This document shows, piece by piece, positions 34,589 through 44,837 of a DNA stretch of 64,000 nucleotides (positions are counted from its first letter, which is position 1; the number at the start of each line of letters is the position of its first letter). The stretch covers positions 533,729,479-533,793,478 of the forward strand of contig CM022297.1 of assembly GCA_011799875.1 (NCBI GenBank), written 5' to 3'. The DNA comes from Thinopyrum elongatum (Eukaryota; Streptophyta; Magnoliopsida; Poales; Poaceae). The notes below the pieces were generated by a model. The model had not been told where the DNA came from and made no database searches. It worked only from the letters and a program-made list of their open reading frames with translations. Position numbers and translations under genes: made by a program.

Positions 34589-35191
34589 TAGAATTAGGGA
34601 TGTGTGTGACATTTCAATCATGACATTTTCATATTCCCGTATTTTTAGAATCAGGCGAATTATATATGACTAATTAGGTGATCCTCACTAATTCATTCAT
34701 CTTAACATGACACTTTAACAGATAACTAACAAATTATTTTAACATGCTCCCTCTTACGCCCTCTTTTAACGTGAAAGGTAAGAAGGTAAGGGCTAATCAG
34801 CTCAGATCTATTATGTACTCTTACCTCTCATGTGAAAAAGGAAGGTAAGAAGGACCATGCTAAAACTTGTTGTAACTATAACAAGCTCCACCATAACATG
34901 CAATCATGCATGAAAAAAAAAATCTCAGATCATGAGAAAACTATTATCACAGGTGCAAAAAATGGATCCAGTTAACATTGAATACATCATCAATCTCAAA
35001 AATGAAAATGAGCATCGGATTCGTCCGAACTACAGAATGCCATGAGGTTGCCCATAGAGAACTGAAATACATGGAAGAAATCACACCAGCATATAAGCAA
35101 TCGTGTATGCTACACTAACTAAAAACACGAACGCAAAGACCTATACCGACTGACCGGCCGTTGTCAGCTGAATATGCCCAGCACGTGTCAG
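34589..35191. other. No gene; 3' flank of the kinase gene
   Basis: AT-rich. No coding region recognised. The part next to 35191 would be the kinase 3' UTR. Confidence 0.4.
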
Positions 35192-37140
35192 TCAGCCCAC
35201 CGTAACGCGGCATTCAGCCGGTGCGTGGTGATATTCTGGCTTCAACGGCGGCACAGTCGGCGGCAACGAGGTGTCCGACCGCAGCATCTCCACGACGTCA
35301 CCCATCTTGAGCCGCTGTATTGGGTCCGGGTGGCTGCACGCGAGGGCGATGAGCAGGAGCTTCTTCGCCTCTTCGTCCTGCTGTAGCTCAACACCTGCCG
35401 TGCTCTGCAAAGATGGATCAACCGCGTCGATGATGCGCCCTTTTCCGTGGAGCGCCCACACCCAGTCCGCGAGGAATCTGAAGCTCGTATCGCCGTCCGT
35501 GATGTCGCCGCAGCAAGAGCAGCGGCCGGAGACGACCTCGAGCACCAGCGCACCGAAGTAGAAGACGTCCAGCTCGCTGGTGGGGTTGGGGATGCCGCCG
35601 TTCGCGGCGCACTCTGGAGCTAGATAGGCTTGGCTGTTCCTCGGGGGCTTGGAGGGCTCCATCCTGGAGTAGCCCAGGTCGCTGAGCCGCGCCGTGAGGT
35701 CTTTCTCCAACATGACATTCGAGGCCTTGACGGATCCATGGACAGACTTGTTACTGTGGAGGTGGTTGAGGCCGAGGGCAACACCTCTGATGATGTTAGA
35801 GCGGCGAGCCCATGTCAGAGCCGATGAGCTCCCTGTTGCATCGAAGAGGTGCCGGTCCAGGCTGCCATTGGGCATGTAATCGTACACCAGGTAAAGCTTC
35901 CCTTTTCTCAAGCAATACCCTGCAGGTAGAATTTGACGCTGGATCACGTTACTAACATATACTCCTACAGTCCTACTATGTACCACGACGAGTATCGGAA
36001 CGGAGGGAGTAATTCAGATTTCGGAATGCCGATTTTTACCTCGTATGTATTATATCCTAACATTATTCAGTGGGAAGACTGAAGGAAACGTGAGAGTGCA
36101 AATACGAGAGTACTCCTAAGCGTTTACTTGGTGATGCAGGAAGTGATCGAGGAACAACAGAGAATGTATGCAGTGCAGTACTATAGTAAGACACTGAAAA
36201 GGGAAAAGGGATGTGCTGCTGTAATAATAACGAAGAAAGAGAGAGAAGCCAGTAGTGGTTAATTACCAAGCAAGCGGACGATGTTCTTGTGCCGGAGAAA
36301 GCGGCCTCCGAGATCGTTGTGGACGTGCTTGCTGCTCTCCTTTGTGAGGGTGTTGTGGAACCTCTTGATGGCCACGAGCCTATCCAGACCATCATTCCCC
36401 AGCAGGGTGCCTTTGAACACCACCCCAGAGCTGCCTTGGCCTGGCCCGAGCTTCATCTTCTTGTGGAATTTGCTCGTGGCCGCCGCCAGCATGTCGTACT
36501 CATACTCCCATACGGTCGTTTCCCGGCGGCCAGTCAGCCGCCGACGGTTAGGTGCCTGCCGGAGCTCCAGCCGCACCGGACTCCTCAGGACGCCCAGGCC
36601 CAGCCAATGGACCTGTCTGGCTGCGGCTGCGGCTGCCGCGCCGTCACCACTGCGCCTCCAAGGAAAGCTTGTCCACAGGAAGGAGAAAAGGGAGCTTTTC
36701 TTTTTGGGGAGATGCAATTCTTTAGGCAGCTGGCAAACATCTAGCTGTTCTTTCTTGTCATGGTCATGGGCGGACTGTCTGCGTCCGGGCCTAGGTCTAT
36801 CTGATCGATCCGCTCCAGCGGCTGCTCTACCCCGGGATTTATTACCATCTGCCCGCACTTTAAGTCCCAAGAAAGATTGCAAGGACGCTGCTACTCCAAG
36901 ACCAACCACGGTGGTCAACGCCAGCGCTCCCACGACCAGGGCTGCCGTATCTGGGTGCTCAGAGTCGCTTGTTCCTGGCCGTTGACGAGCTCCAGATGAA
37001 GGCCTAGCTGAAAGGATCACCATCACCACCCATGGCCATGGCCATGAGAGCATGCCGCGGTAGCCCGACCGGGCAAACCGTAGGATAAGCAGACTCTCAT
37101 GGCTAATCCCCATCGCACGGCACCTACCACAGACAAGCAA
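35192..37140 (-). CDS. Receptor-like kinase without an ectodomain, HRD motif changed to HGS
   Basis: Two exons, 37140-36267 (donor G/GTAATT) and 35919-35192 (acceptor CTGCAG/GG), give a 533-residue protein. Residues 66-94 are a hydrophobic membrane segment (DTAALVVGALALTTVVGLGV...). A basic linker follows, then a kinase domain from ~220: P-loop LGPGQGSSGVVFKG (231-244), ATP Lys in VAIKRF (259), catalytic loop HGSVKASN (352-359) where active kinases have HRDxKxxN, DLG (372-374) in place of DFG, and APE in YLAPEC. The family resembles L-type lectin receptor kinases, but no lectin domain precedes the membrane segment. Loss of the catalytic Asp suggests a pseudokinase. Met30 (MLSWPWPWVVMVI) could be an alternative start giving a signal peptide. 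Confidence 0.8.
35962..36009. mobile_element. Stowaway deletion remnant in the kinase intron
   Basis: TA at both sides and a clear right end ATCGGAACGGAGGGAG; the left end CTCCTACAG is weak. 48 bp inside the intron between the two kinase exons. Confidence 0.5.
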
Positions 37141-37600
37141 GCAACACGACCCAACAGCTAGCGAACTACTCCTAGAACCAAGAGGAGGAGGAGGTCAGTG
37201 GGCTGGGCGGGCACCGGGGACACGCACGGCTGCCGTGATGCGGGCCTGCGAGACGATGCTGAGGGTGGGGGTATGCAGGAAGGCGCGTGTTGACCGACGG
37301 GGAGGGCTGGACGGACCGCTGGAGTGGGTGCTTACACGGTTTCTTTGATTGATCTGACTCACTGAGTACATACTATGCTTACACGCTAAGTACACGGCGG
37401 AAGGTGGAAGCACGGCTATCTAAAGTGAGCTTGCGCAGGCCGCTTGGCGGAGGCAGCGGCGCGTGTGCACGTTGGGGCCACTGCTGGTGACGTGGTTTTG
37501 GCCGATGGAGACGATGCCGTGGCCCAGCCACCTCCCTCGCCTGCCTTGCTCGAGCGAAGGGCATTTTTTTTATAGCAGAAGATAATGACATTTCTAACCT
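37141..37600. other. Upstream region of the kinase gene
   Basis: Mixed sequence with short open frames. No obvious TATA at a fixed distance. It should contain the kinase promoter if the gene is active. Confidence 0.35.
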
Positions 37601-38559
37601 GTCCCCAATAAGACCGTAATGGAGGATAAATTCAGTTATCCTCCTTTACGGCGCATCTAAGCTGATCCCCTAAACCTTGTAAGAAAGGATAAATTATTCT
37701 GCACCTCCCAATATCCTCCAAAATCTCCCTAAATATACTAATTCCAGCCGCGGCCGAGTAAAATCGGCGTCTCTTTTTCTCCCACGCCCCGCACCGCCCT
37801 GTCTCCTGTCATCATAGCTGTCGCGCCCCGCCGCCGCTACCGATCTTCGACCGGAATGGATAGCCCGTATGCTTCCCTCACCCCGCTGGCCACCGGCGCC
37901 GGCTTTTCGCCGGCGGAAATCACCCACGCGCCGCCGCCCGCGCCGAAGAAGTGTTCGGGAATGAAGAAACCCCACCGGGTTCAAGCTCCTCCTCCAACCG
38001 TGCCGATGGTCTCTGGGGTGGCCACCGCCTCTCCGGGAACGGCCCGCCGCCCTCCCGCCGCTTCCGCCGGAGCCAAACTAACTCGAAAGCCGACGGCGGC
38101 GGCACCGGCGCTCGCCGAAGCAGACGCGAAGAAGAAGATGAAGAAGGCCACAGCGGTGCCTTGTGCACCCTACTCTGGCGCCACCTACGCCACTGCTCCC
38201 GCGTGGGCGGCGACCGCAGCTAGCAACAGCATCGCGACCGCCAAGTGCTTGATGAAATGCCCACAAGGTAAGAAAAACCTTGAGTCTTGTTGGTGGCTGA
38301 TAGTGATTGTTGGTGGCCGATGGTGATGTAGTTTGTTTGCTTTGTTGTTGTAGTGCAGAGATGAACACGGCCGAATTCCTCGCGTCTTTGGAGTCCTCGG
38401 CTGCCATTGGACTTGATGAGCTCGACTAGGACTCTTTTTAGCATCATTCGGAGGCGGCCCAAGACATGGAGCAAGAGGTGGCCGAGGAAGAGGAGAAGGT
38501 GGAGGCCGAGGAAGTATTGGGAGCTCACTCATGGAGAGATCTTGGAAGCCTCTCTTCGG

Positions 38560-39450
38560 AATGTTGGTGGTCGCCGAGGTGGCGGTGGTGGTGATGGTGG
38601 TGGCCTGGAAGCCTCTCTTCGGAATGTTGGTGGTTGCCGAGGCGGCGGTGGTGGTGATGGTGGTGGCCAAGGCGGTGGTGGTGGTGATGGTGGTGGCCGA
38701 GGGGGTGATGGTGTTGATTTCTTCGCCGAAGGCCTCATTTCATTGGTGGTGGTGATGATGATGGTGGCCGAGGCGGTGGTGGTGGTGATGATGATGGTGG
38801 CCGAGGCGGTGGTGGTGGTGATGGTGGTGGCCGAGGCGGTGGTGGTGATGATGGTGGTGGCCGAGGCGGTGGTGGTGATGATGGTGGTGGCCGAGGGGGT
38901 GGTGGTGTTGATTTCTTTGCCGAAGACCTCATTTCATTGGTGGTGGTGATGATGGTAGTGGCAGAGGCGGCGGTGGTGGTGATGGTGGTGGCCGAGGCGG
39001 TGGTGGTGGTGATGGTGGTGGCCGAGGCGGTGGTGGTGGTGATGGTGGTGGTGGAGGCGGTGGCGGTGGTGGTGATGATGGTGGTGGCCGAGGGGGTGGT
39101 GGTGTTGATTTCTTTGCCGAAGACCTCATTTCATTGGTGGTGGTGATGATGGTAGTGGCCGAGGCGGCGGTGGTGGTGATGGTGGTGGCCGAGGCGGTGG
39201 TGGTCGTGATGGTGGTGGACGAGGCGGTGCTGGTGATGGTGGTGGTGGCCGAGGTGGTGGTGGTGTTGATGGTGGTGGCCGAGGGGGTGGTGGTGTTGAT
39301 TTCTTCGCCGAAGACCTGATTTCAGTGGTGGTGGTGATGATGGTGGTGGCCGAGGTGGTGGTGGTGGTGTTGATGGTGATGGCCGAGGGGGTGGTGGTGT
39401 TGATTTCTTTGCCGAGGACTTCGTTTGAGTGGTGGTGGCCGAGGGGGTGA
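38560..39450 (+). repeat. Two-level minisatellite of glycine codons
   Basis: Short units of the type GGTGGTGGCCGAGGCGGTGG and GGTGGTGATGATGGTGG are tandemly repeated. They are grouped in larger blocks each closed by GTTGATTTCTT(C/T)GCCGA, found at 38713, 38907, 39104, 39295 and 39399, so the larger period is about 191-197 bp, with a shortened last block. One plus-strand frame reads GGRGGGGGDGGG-type repeats plus VDFFAEDLISL; it is broken by frame changes. Confidence 0.8.
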
Positions 39451-39479
39451 TGGTGCATGCCATTGGTTCGCTCGATTCA

Positions 39480-39637
39480 CAACATATACAGGTAGTTAGC
39501 AGTAGCGCTGGGCATGACCCACGCTACTGCTAGGTAGGGGTAGCAGTAGCGCTGGTTGAACCCACACTGCTGTTAAACATTAGCTGTAGCGCCGTAGCTT
39601 TTATCCCGCACTACTACTAGGGTTTTCCCTAGTAGTG
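39480..39637 (-). mobile_element. Orphan CACTA transposon terminus
   Basis: On the minus strand the sequence starts CACTACTAGGGAAAACCCTA, the standard Triticeae CACTA end, followed by subterminal repeats (CAGCGCTACTGCTA, GGCGCTACAGCTA). No partner terminus was found in the window, so the element is truncated or this is a small fragment. Confidence 0.75.
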
Positions 39638-40207
39638 ACATGCTATGTTTGTGTTGATTTTGATAAAACATTGTGTTTGAAGTGATGATTTTTGAGCGAA
39701 CTTTGCATGTTTTTATTTGAAATTCACGATAATTGAACTATATATTTTATGGCGGTTATGTTATGCATGCTTTAACTTTTATATTCTCATGATATATATT
39801 GTGTAGTGTATGAAATTGATACGGTTAGGACGCAAAATCTACAAAATTTAGTTTTTACTTCATTAACTACAAGGGATCGGCTAGGTGCGGCCATCATTAG
39901 TAAAGTAAAAATTTACTCCACTAACTTTACTTCACCGGATCTTCCCTTAACTATTAGAGGATCGGTTAGAAATACCCGAAGGACCATGAACTACTAGAAT
40001 TTTCTATTGAATTTTTCACTTTCAATGCATGCAGTGAGTCAATTCTTCCGAGCATATGTGGAAACCTTCTTTGCTCCAAATTGCAAGTAATCTACCTGTA
40101 TGTTCAGCAAGACCTTGATCACAACAGACAAATCTTCTAAGATTATCTAAATCAGTGGATTTTGCTAGACGACAGTACCCATCGATAAATTAGTTGATAT
40201 CCAATAA

Positions 40208-40875
40208 GGGCATCTCCAACACGGACTCTTAAATCGTCCGCAACCGTCCGGACCGCATGATCTGATGTGTTTTTTTCATCTAACATGTGTCTGCATCGGT
40301 CACCCGTCTCTCCCGCGTTTTCCATCGAACGCCGCGTCGCTTGCCGAACCACATTCATGCCGACCAAGAGCATATAGCGGCCAATATTGATGTCACGTGA
40401 CGTGTCTGGACGTGAGAGTGACGCTGACAGACATGACCTCTCGGGCGTCGCCGCTTCAATGCACATGTCGTGTCCCGAGAAACCAACTCCGCCGTTGCAC
40501 CGCATTGAAGTACGCTGACCTCCCCTTCGCATGGCTTGGTCGCGGCTATTTTAGTTGTGCGCCTGCGATGCACATCCGGTGGAGGGACGACGACGATGGC
40601 GGTGCGGCAGGGCAGGGCTGACACACATACGAGGTGGTCATTCGTATGGGTTTTAATTTTTTGTCTTCTAGTTTTTAGTTAAACGATTGAAATATCGACC
40701 TTTTTATGTAAATTATGTCCGAACTTTAATGAAATCTACCGTGTTTAATGAATTTCATCTGGTTTGTTTAAAGCCGATTTGAAATGTTTGTGGGTAGCAT
40801 TGGATGGCCGGCTCCCACATTCGTATCCACGGACGGATGTGATGTCCATTTTGTGGGTCAGTGTTGGAGATGCCC
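40208..40875. mobile_element. Harbinger/Tourist-type non-autonomous element
   Basis: Perfect 16-bp inverted ends GGGCATCTCCAACAC(g)/(t)GTGTTGGAGATGCCC flanked by TAA on both sides (40205-40207, 40876-40878), the PIF/Harbinger target signature. 668 bp, no transposase. Subterminal sequences include CCGTCCGGACCGCATGATC on the left and CACGGACGGATGTGATGTCC on the right. Confidence 0.85.
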
Positions 40876-41068
40876 TAAGATAGGATTCAAATTACCGAGG
40901 TTAACTTTTGATAATGATGTAAACCAGGAACACAAGCACTATTTCTTTTCGCAGAAAAATAGCTATCATGTGCCTCTAGATAGAGAACTTGCTATGCGCA
41001 GAAAAAGAGAACGATATACATTCTATACCTACGACAAAAAACTTAAATGAAACATGAAGAGTGCCTAC

Positions 41069-42568
41069 CAGCGGCGGAGCCAGCACACAAGCGTTGGGTT
41101 CAAGTGAACCCAACGAATTTTTCTACGCACGTGCGTGTAGGTACATGTTTGGTTGGCCTGAACCCAGTAAAAAATCCTGCTTGACCCCAATAACGTGAGG
41201 TGGTCATGTGAACAGCGTAAGCAAAGGGCCTAAAAGTCCACGGGTCGTCAATGCCTAGGCGCCCAACTGGCCAGGCCTAAACCGTGATTAGTCACGTACT
41301 CCTCAGTACTCACGTTTTGTATTCGTATACGCACGCACGCAGCCACACGCCTCGTCGGGTCTGTTCATTTTCCAATTCGCATCTCTCCTCCTCTCGTCTA
41401 TTCGTGTTCGCGCCTCGGCCGCCGCACACCAGCGGCAAGCAGGCTGCTACAGATCCACAGCGGTAACAATCTTAACCCAAAATTTCAGGTAATTAGAATA
41501 CATTGTTACATACGGACGTGGAGTTTCTACACGCAGGAGCAAATGCTCCTGGTGTGAACAGTAACATCAAATAAATTCAAAAAAAATTCTGAATTTTTTT
41601 GTGGCATACTTGCACAAATGTTTGTTGTGCATGCAAAATTTTATCGCAAAATCACATTGGTGGAAGGCGCGGTAAAAAAAACAAAATCGATGCTCTGAAA
41701 ATGTTACTTACAAAAGCATTTTGGAGCTCTGATTTTGTTTTTTTTTTTGCACGCCTTCCACCAATGTGATTTCGCGATGAAATTTTGCATGCACGACAAA
41801 CATTTGTGAAAGTATGTCATAAAAAAAATTCAGAATTTTTTGAATATTTTTTCTATTTTTTTGATTTTACTGTTCATACCAGGAGCATTTGCTCCTGGGT
41901 GTAGAAAGGTACTTTCGGCTACATCTCCTCATCTTCTCTCTCCTATGTATGTTCTATGCCTAATAGCTTAGGGTAATAGTGATTTTTTGCCCTAGTTCTT
42001 TTATTTGTTTTTCTCCATGGACTTTGATTGATCAAGGCTATGAAGCGGTATTATTCAAAGAGAACTCGGACACAAATCCTGAATGATACAGGCACATCAG
42101 GGTCACCCAGTAGACGTAGGCAAAGTGCATCGAATATTACTACAGCTAGTCTTCAGAAGCCCACTATGACAACGAAATTAACTTAGATGAGTTGCCTTAT
42201 GAACCGGCTGATCGAAAGATAATTTCATAGTACAAAAGAAATCCAAAGATGCAAGATGAGATTAGGCGTAAATATTTAACAAGGAAACCTGACAGGCCAT
42301 CGTCTAATTTTGATTACCCGTAGAGGAAGATTGGAGATACTCAACATAGAATTAATCCAAATTAGTTTGATGAATATGGTCGTTGGCTTGAGTATAGTGC
42401 CAAGTTGCATAAGGCCTTTTGTTTGTGCTGATACCTTTTTAGAGATTACAATGAGGAACAAGCTGTGAGTGGTGCATTTGCAATTAATGGTTGGAAAAAA
42501 AAAGAGTCAAATTCTCATAAAGAGTGAATGAGTGAACCCAATGGCCAAATTTTCTGGCTCCGCCCCTG
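41069..42568 (+). mobile_element. hAT element (TTF-type), 1.5 kb, with exact 8-bp target duplication
   Basis: Ends CAGCGGCGGAGCCAG and CTGGCTCCGCCCCTG form the TIR; GTGCCTAC lies on both sides (41061-41068, 42569-42576), the 8-bp duplication of hAT transposons. Between 42040 and 42530, broken frames show the N-terminal part of a TTF-type zinc-finger hAT transposase: KRYYSKRTRTQI, EINLDELPYEPADRKIISYY, RRKYLTRKPDRPSS, then FDEYGRWLEYSAKLHKAFCL and AFAINGWKKKES. Stops interrupt it and the catalytic and dimerisation parts are missing, so it is an internally deleted element. A foldback element is nested in it. Confidence 0.88.
41527..41904. mobile_element. Foldback element nested in the hAT element
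   Basis: Left CTACACGCAGGAGCAAATGC and right GCATTTGCTCCTGGGTGTAG are inverted copies; the inverted homology continues inwards through AAATTCTGAATTTTT, GCATGCAAAATTTTATCGC and CACATTGGTGGAAGGCG, so almost the whole 378 bp can fold on itself. The ends include the short palindrome AGGAGCAAATGCTCCT. No coding capacity. Confidence 0.85.
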
Positions 42569-42889
42569 GTGCCTACTATGCCGAAAATTAAACAAATGCT
42601 CCAGTTACAAGTGGACCTCCGTGGCATGGACGAACCAACCGTGCATGTTCTTTCTCTACTATGAGAGCAGCCATCTCGAGTTCCTCATCTTCGAATGAGG
42701 AATCTTCGCAAAATTGTCGGGCAAGCTTCGGCGGCGACTCATTTTGTTGTGGAGAGATGGTACAGAGATTGGGAAAGAGAAGTAGAAGAGGAGGCAGAAT
42801 CAGGAATGTGAAAGATGAGAGATGGTCATGCATATATAGATCTGCATATTAGTAATTGGAAAGAACAAAGCGGTACTCCTTCGCCTCGT

Positions 42890-44405
42890 GATTAGGTGAA
42901 CAAGAGACTAGGGTTTCATCTACCTCCCGTCGGCGGCGCCGCTGGTCCGCCTCGTCTCTGGTGGCCTTAGAGCCATGGAGGCGCGGTGGACCCCGACCCT
43001 CCGACAAGAGGGTTTCTGCTCTAATTTTAGGTATTTTCTTGAGGTCGGTTAGGAGGCGTGGCAGTGGCAGCTCCTTTAAGATGGAGTAAGGTTCTCCCCG
43101 CCTAACCCCCGTCTCGGCGGTGCGTCTAGCATCGGCGAAGGGCGTGTGGAGGTGCGTCTCTAGTAGATCTCGTGCGATTCAGTCAGCATTGGTCTTCGGT
43201 GGATCCCCTTGGATCCCGTCTTCGTTCATGTGTCTAAAGGTTGGATCCTTCCGATCTACGTTTCTATTCATCGGCGGCGGTTGCTGCTCTGGTGTGCTGA
43301 TCACATGGGGCCTTAGCATGATGACTTCCCGACTGTCTACTACAACAAGATTTGCCTGGCTATGGCGAGGGAGGAAGATGATGTTGCACCTTCGGCTCCC
43401 TCCAGTACTTGTAGTCGTCGCTAGGTGATCTTTTTTTTTGAAAAGGATGATGTACCCCGGCCTCTGCATCTGAACGATGCATGCAACCATTTTATTAATT
43501 ATTCATAAAGACCTTACAAAGTAATACATCAGTACGCCTGAAGCCACCATCCAGGCAACACTTGTTGCTACTCCTATCCCCTTGATGAAGGGGTGCCAAA
43601 TGTCCGAGCCTAATACCAAACAGACATCGCACCAAAACCTAACATCTAACGCCGGATGTCCCAGCCTAGCCACATACCGAGACTGGGTCAAACACCGGTC
43701 CGGCGCACTCACAGTGGACACCACATGCGCACCCTGCAAGGCCCGACACCATCGTCTTCCATCGATCCATCTTCAGAGCAGAAACTGATGCATCGACCGT
43801 GCCAGGCCTCTCTGCCATCGACGCCACCATGACGCCAGACGGCATCGTCCTCCTGCGCGAATCCATCGTGGCACATCAGACGCCTAATCTCCAGGGCGCC
43901 ACACCATCGAGATCCGTCGCCATCAATGTGTAGGATGAAGCACCGCTCCACCAAGGATGTCGTCCACTGGTCCCTCGAGCCCGTGTACATCCGGCCAATT
44001 CCAACCAGCACCACCACAGGCGCCGTCACCGGGACGCCGCGCCACTGTGGGCCGAAGCGGGGGCCGCACCTCCGCGGATCTGGGCGCCCGCTACACCCAT
44101 GGATCCGGGGGAGAGGGGAGAGGTCCTCCGCCGCCGCGTCGCACGCACGGGCTTAGCCCGGCGCCGACCACCTGCGGCGACGGAGGGGAGGACAGGAACG
44201 GGGCAGGTCGCTAGCGGCGGAGGTTGGCTCCTCCTGTGTCCTCGCGAGGGGGCGACGCGAGAGTCTTCATGGAGAAAAAAAAAGGTATGATCAGTAGTCG
44301 CTAGGTGATCTATGGAGCTGGATGTAGCTTTTGTTACTTCTAGTGTTTTTTTGTGCTGCCATGACAGATGATTAATATATTGAAAGTTTTTTCTTAAAAA
44401 AAACA
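42890..44405 (+). mobile_element. Non-LTR retroposon, interrupted by a second retroposon
   Basis: A CG-rich start (TAGGGTTTCATCTACCTCCC), a central part (CTACTACAACAAGATTTGCC), and a 3' end GTCGCTAGGTGATCTATGGA...ATATTGAAAG ending in an A-run near 44400. A diverged, inverted copy of its 3' part lies at 49140-49390, so it is a dispersed family. There is no protein of note. The element is split at 43432-44296. Confidence 0.65.
43432..44296 (-). mobile_element. Retroposon insertion with 15-bp target duplication
   Basis: GTCGCTAGGTGATCT occurs at 43417-43431 and 44297-44311, bracketing 865 bp. The inserted piece starts on the plus strand with a T-run and ends with CG-rich sequence, so it lies on the minus strand; its 3' end, ATGCAGAGGCCGGGGTACAT before the A-run, is that of Triticeae LINEs. 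No RT was recognised, so it is heavily 5'-truncated or non-autonomous. Confidence 0.8.
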
Positions 44406-44837
44406 GTACAAGACAGGATAACCTATGCAAGTAGTCGAGTTCCAGTGGTAGTACCATAAGACGATCATCACATAGCAAAATCCGTATGAGAACTGCAACG
44501 TCAATGAAGATATGTGCTTTCTCTAGTTACAACTCAGAGCGATAGGTTACAGTAGTCCAGTAAAAAAAATACAATAACCAATGGAGAAAAACGTTTATGT
44601 TACAAACTTGCAACAGATAGAAAGCTTAGCAATCTGTTCAACAAAACAAACATCAACGAGAAGTATAGTGCCTTCTTTCTTATTACAACCCAGAGGTCAC
44701 TTGCTTCAAAGAAAATGAGACACGTAATTGGAAGAAAATGTAGTTTATTCATGAAGAAAAGAATCGGCCACTTTCTCTTCAAATCAAATAGCAGCAGTCT
44801 TAGATGAGCAACATAATTTTGAACAAACCACACGGTC

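Larger units (their letters stand above)
37600..39980 (+). mobile_element. Probable composite DNA element with CG-rich ORF remnant
   Basis: The left part (GGCGCATCTAAGCTGATCCC near 37648) is mirrored near 39880 by the complement of GGCCGCACCTAGCCGATCCC, which suggests a pair of inverted ends enclosing ~2.3 kb. Inside, a CG-rich plus-strand frame (37856-38326) starts MDSPYASLTPLATG and runs into AEMNTAEFLASLESSAAIGL in another frame near 38360, with a stop soon after. The ORF resembles the low-complexity N-termini of some grass transposon proteins but I cannot name it. The minisatellite and the CACTA end lie inside. Boundaries are uncertain. Confidence 0.4.

Noticed and set aside
38529..39458. 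Several proline-rich minus-strand and valine-rich plus-strand frames
   Set aside because: They are alternate readings of the glycine-codon minisatellite, with no unique sequence.
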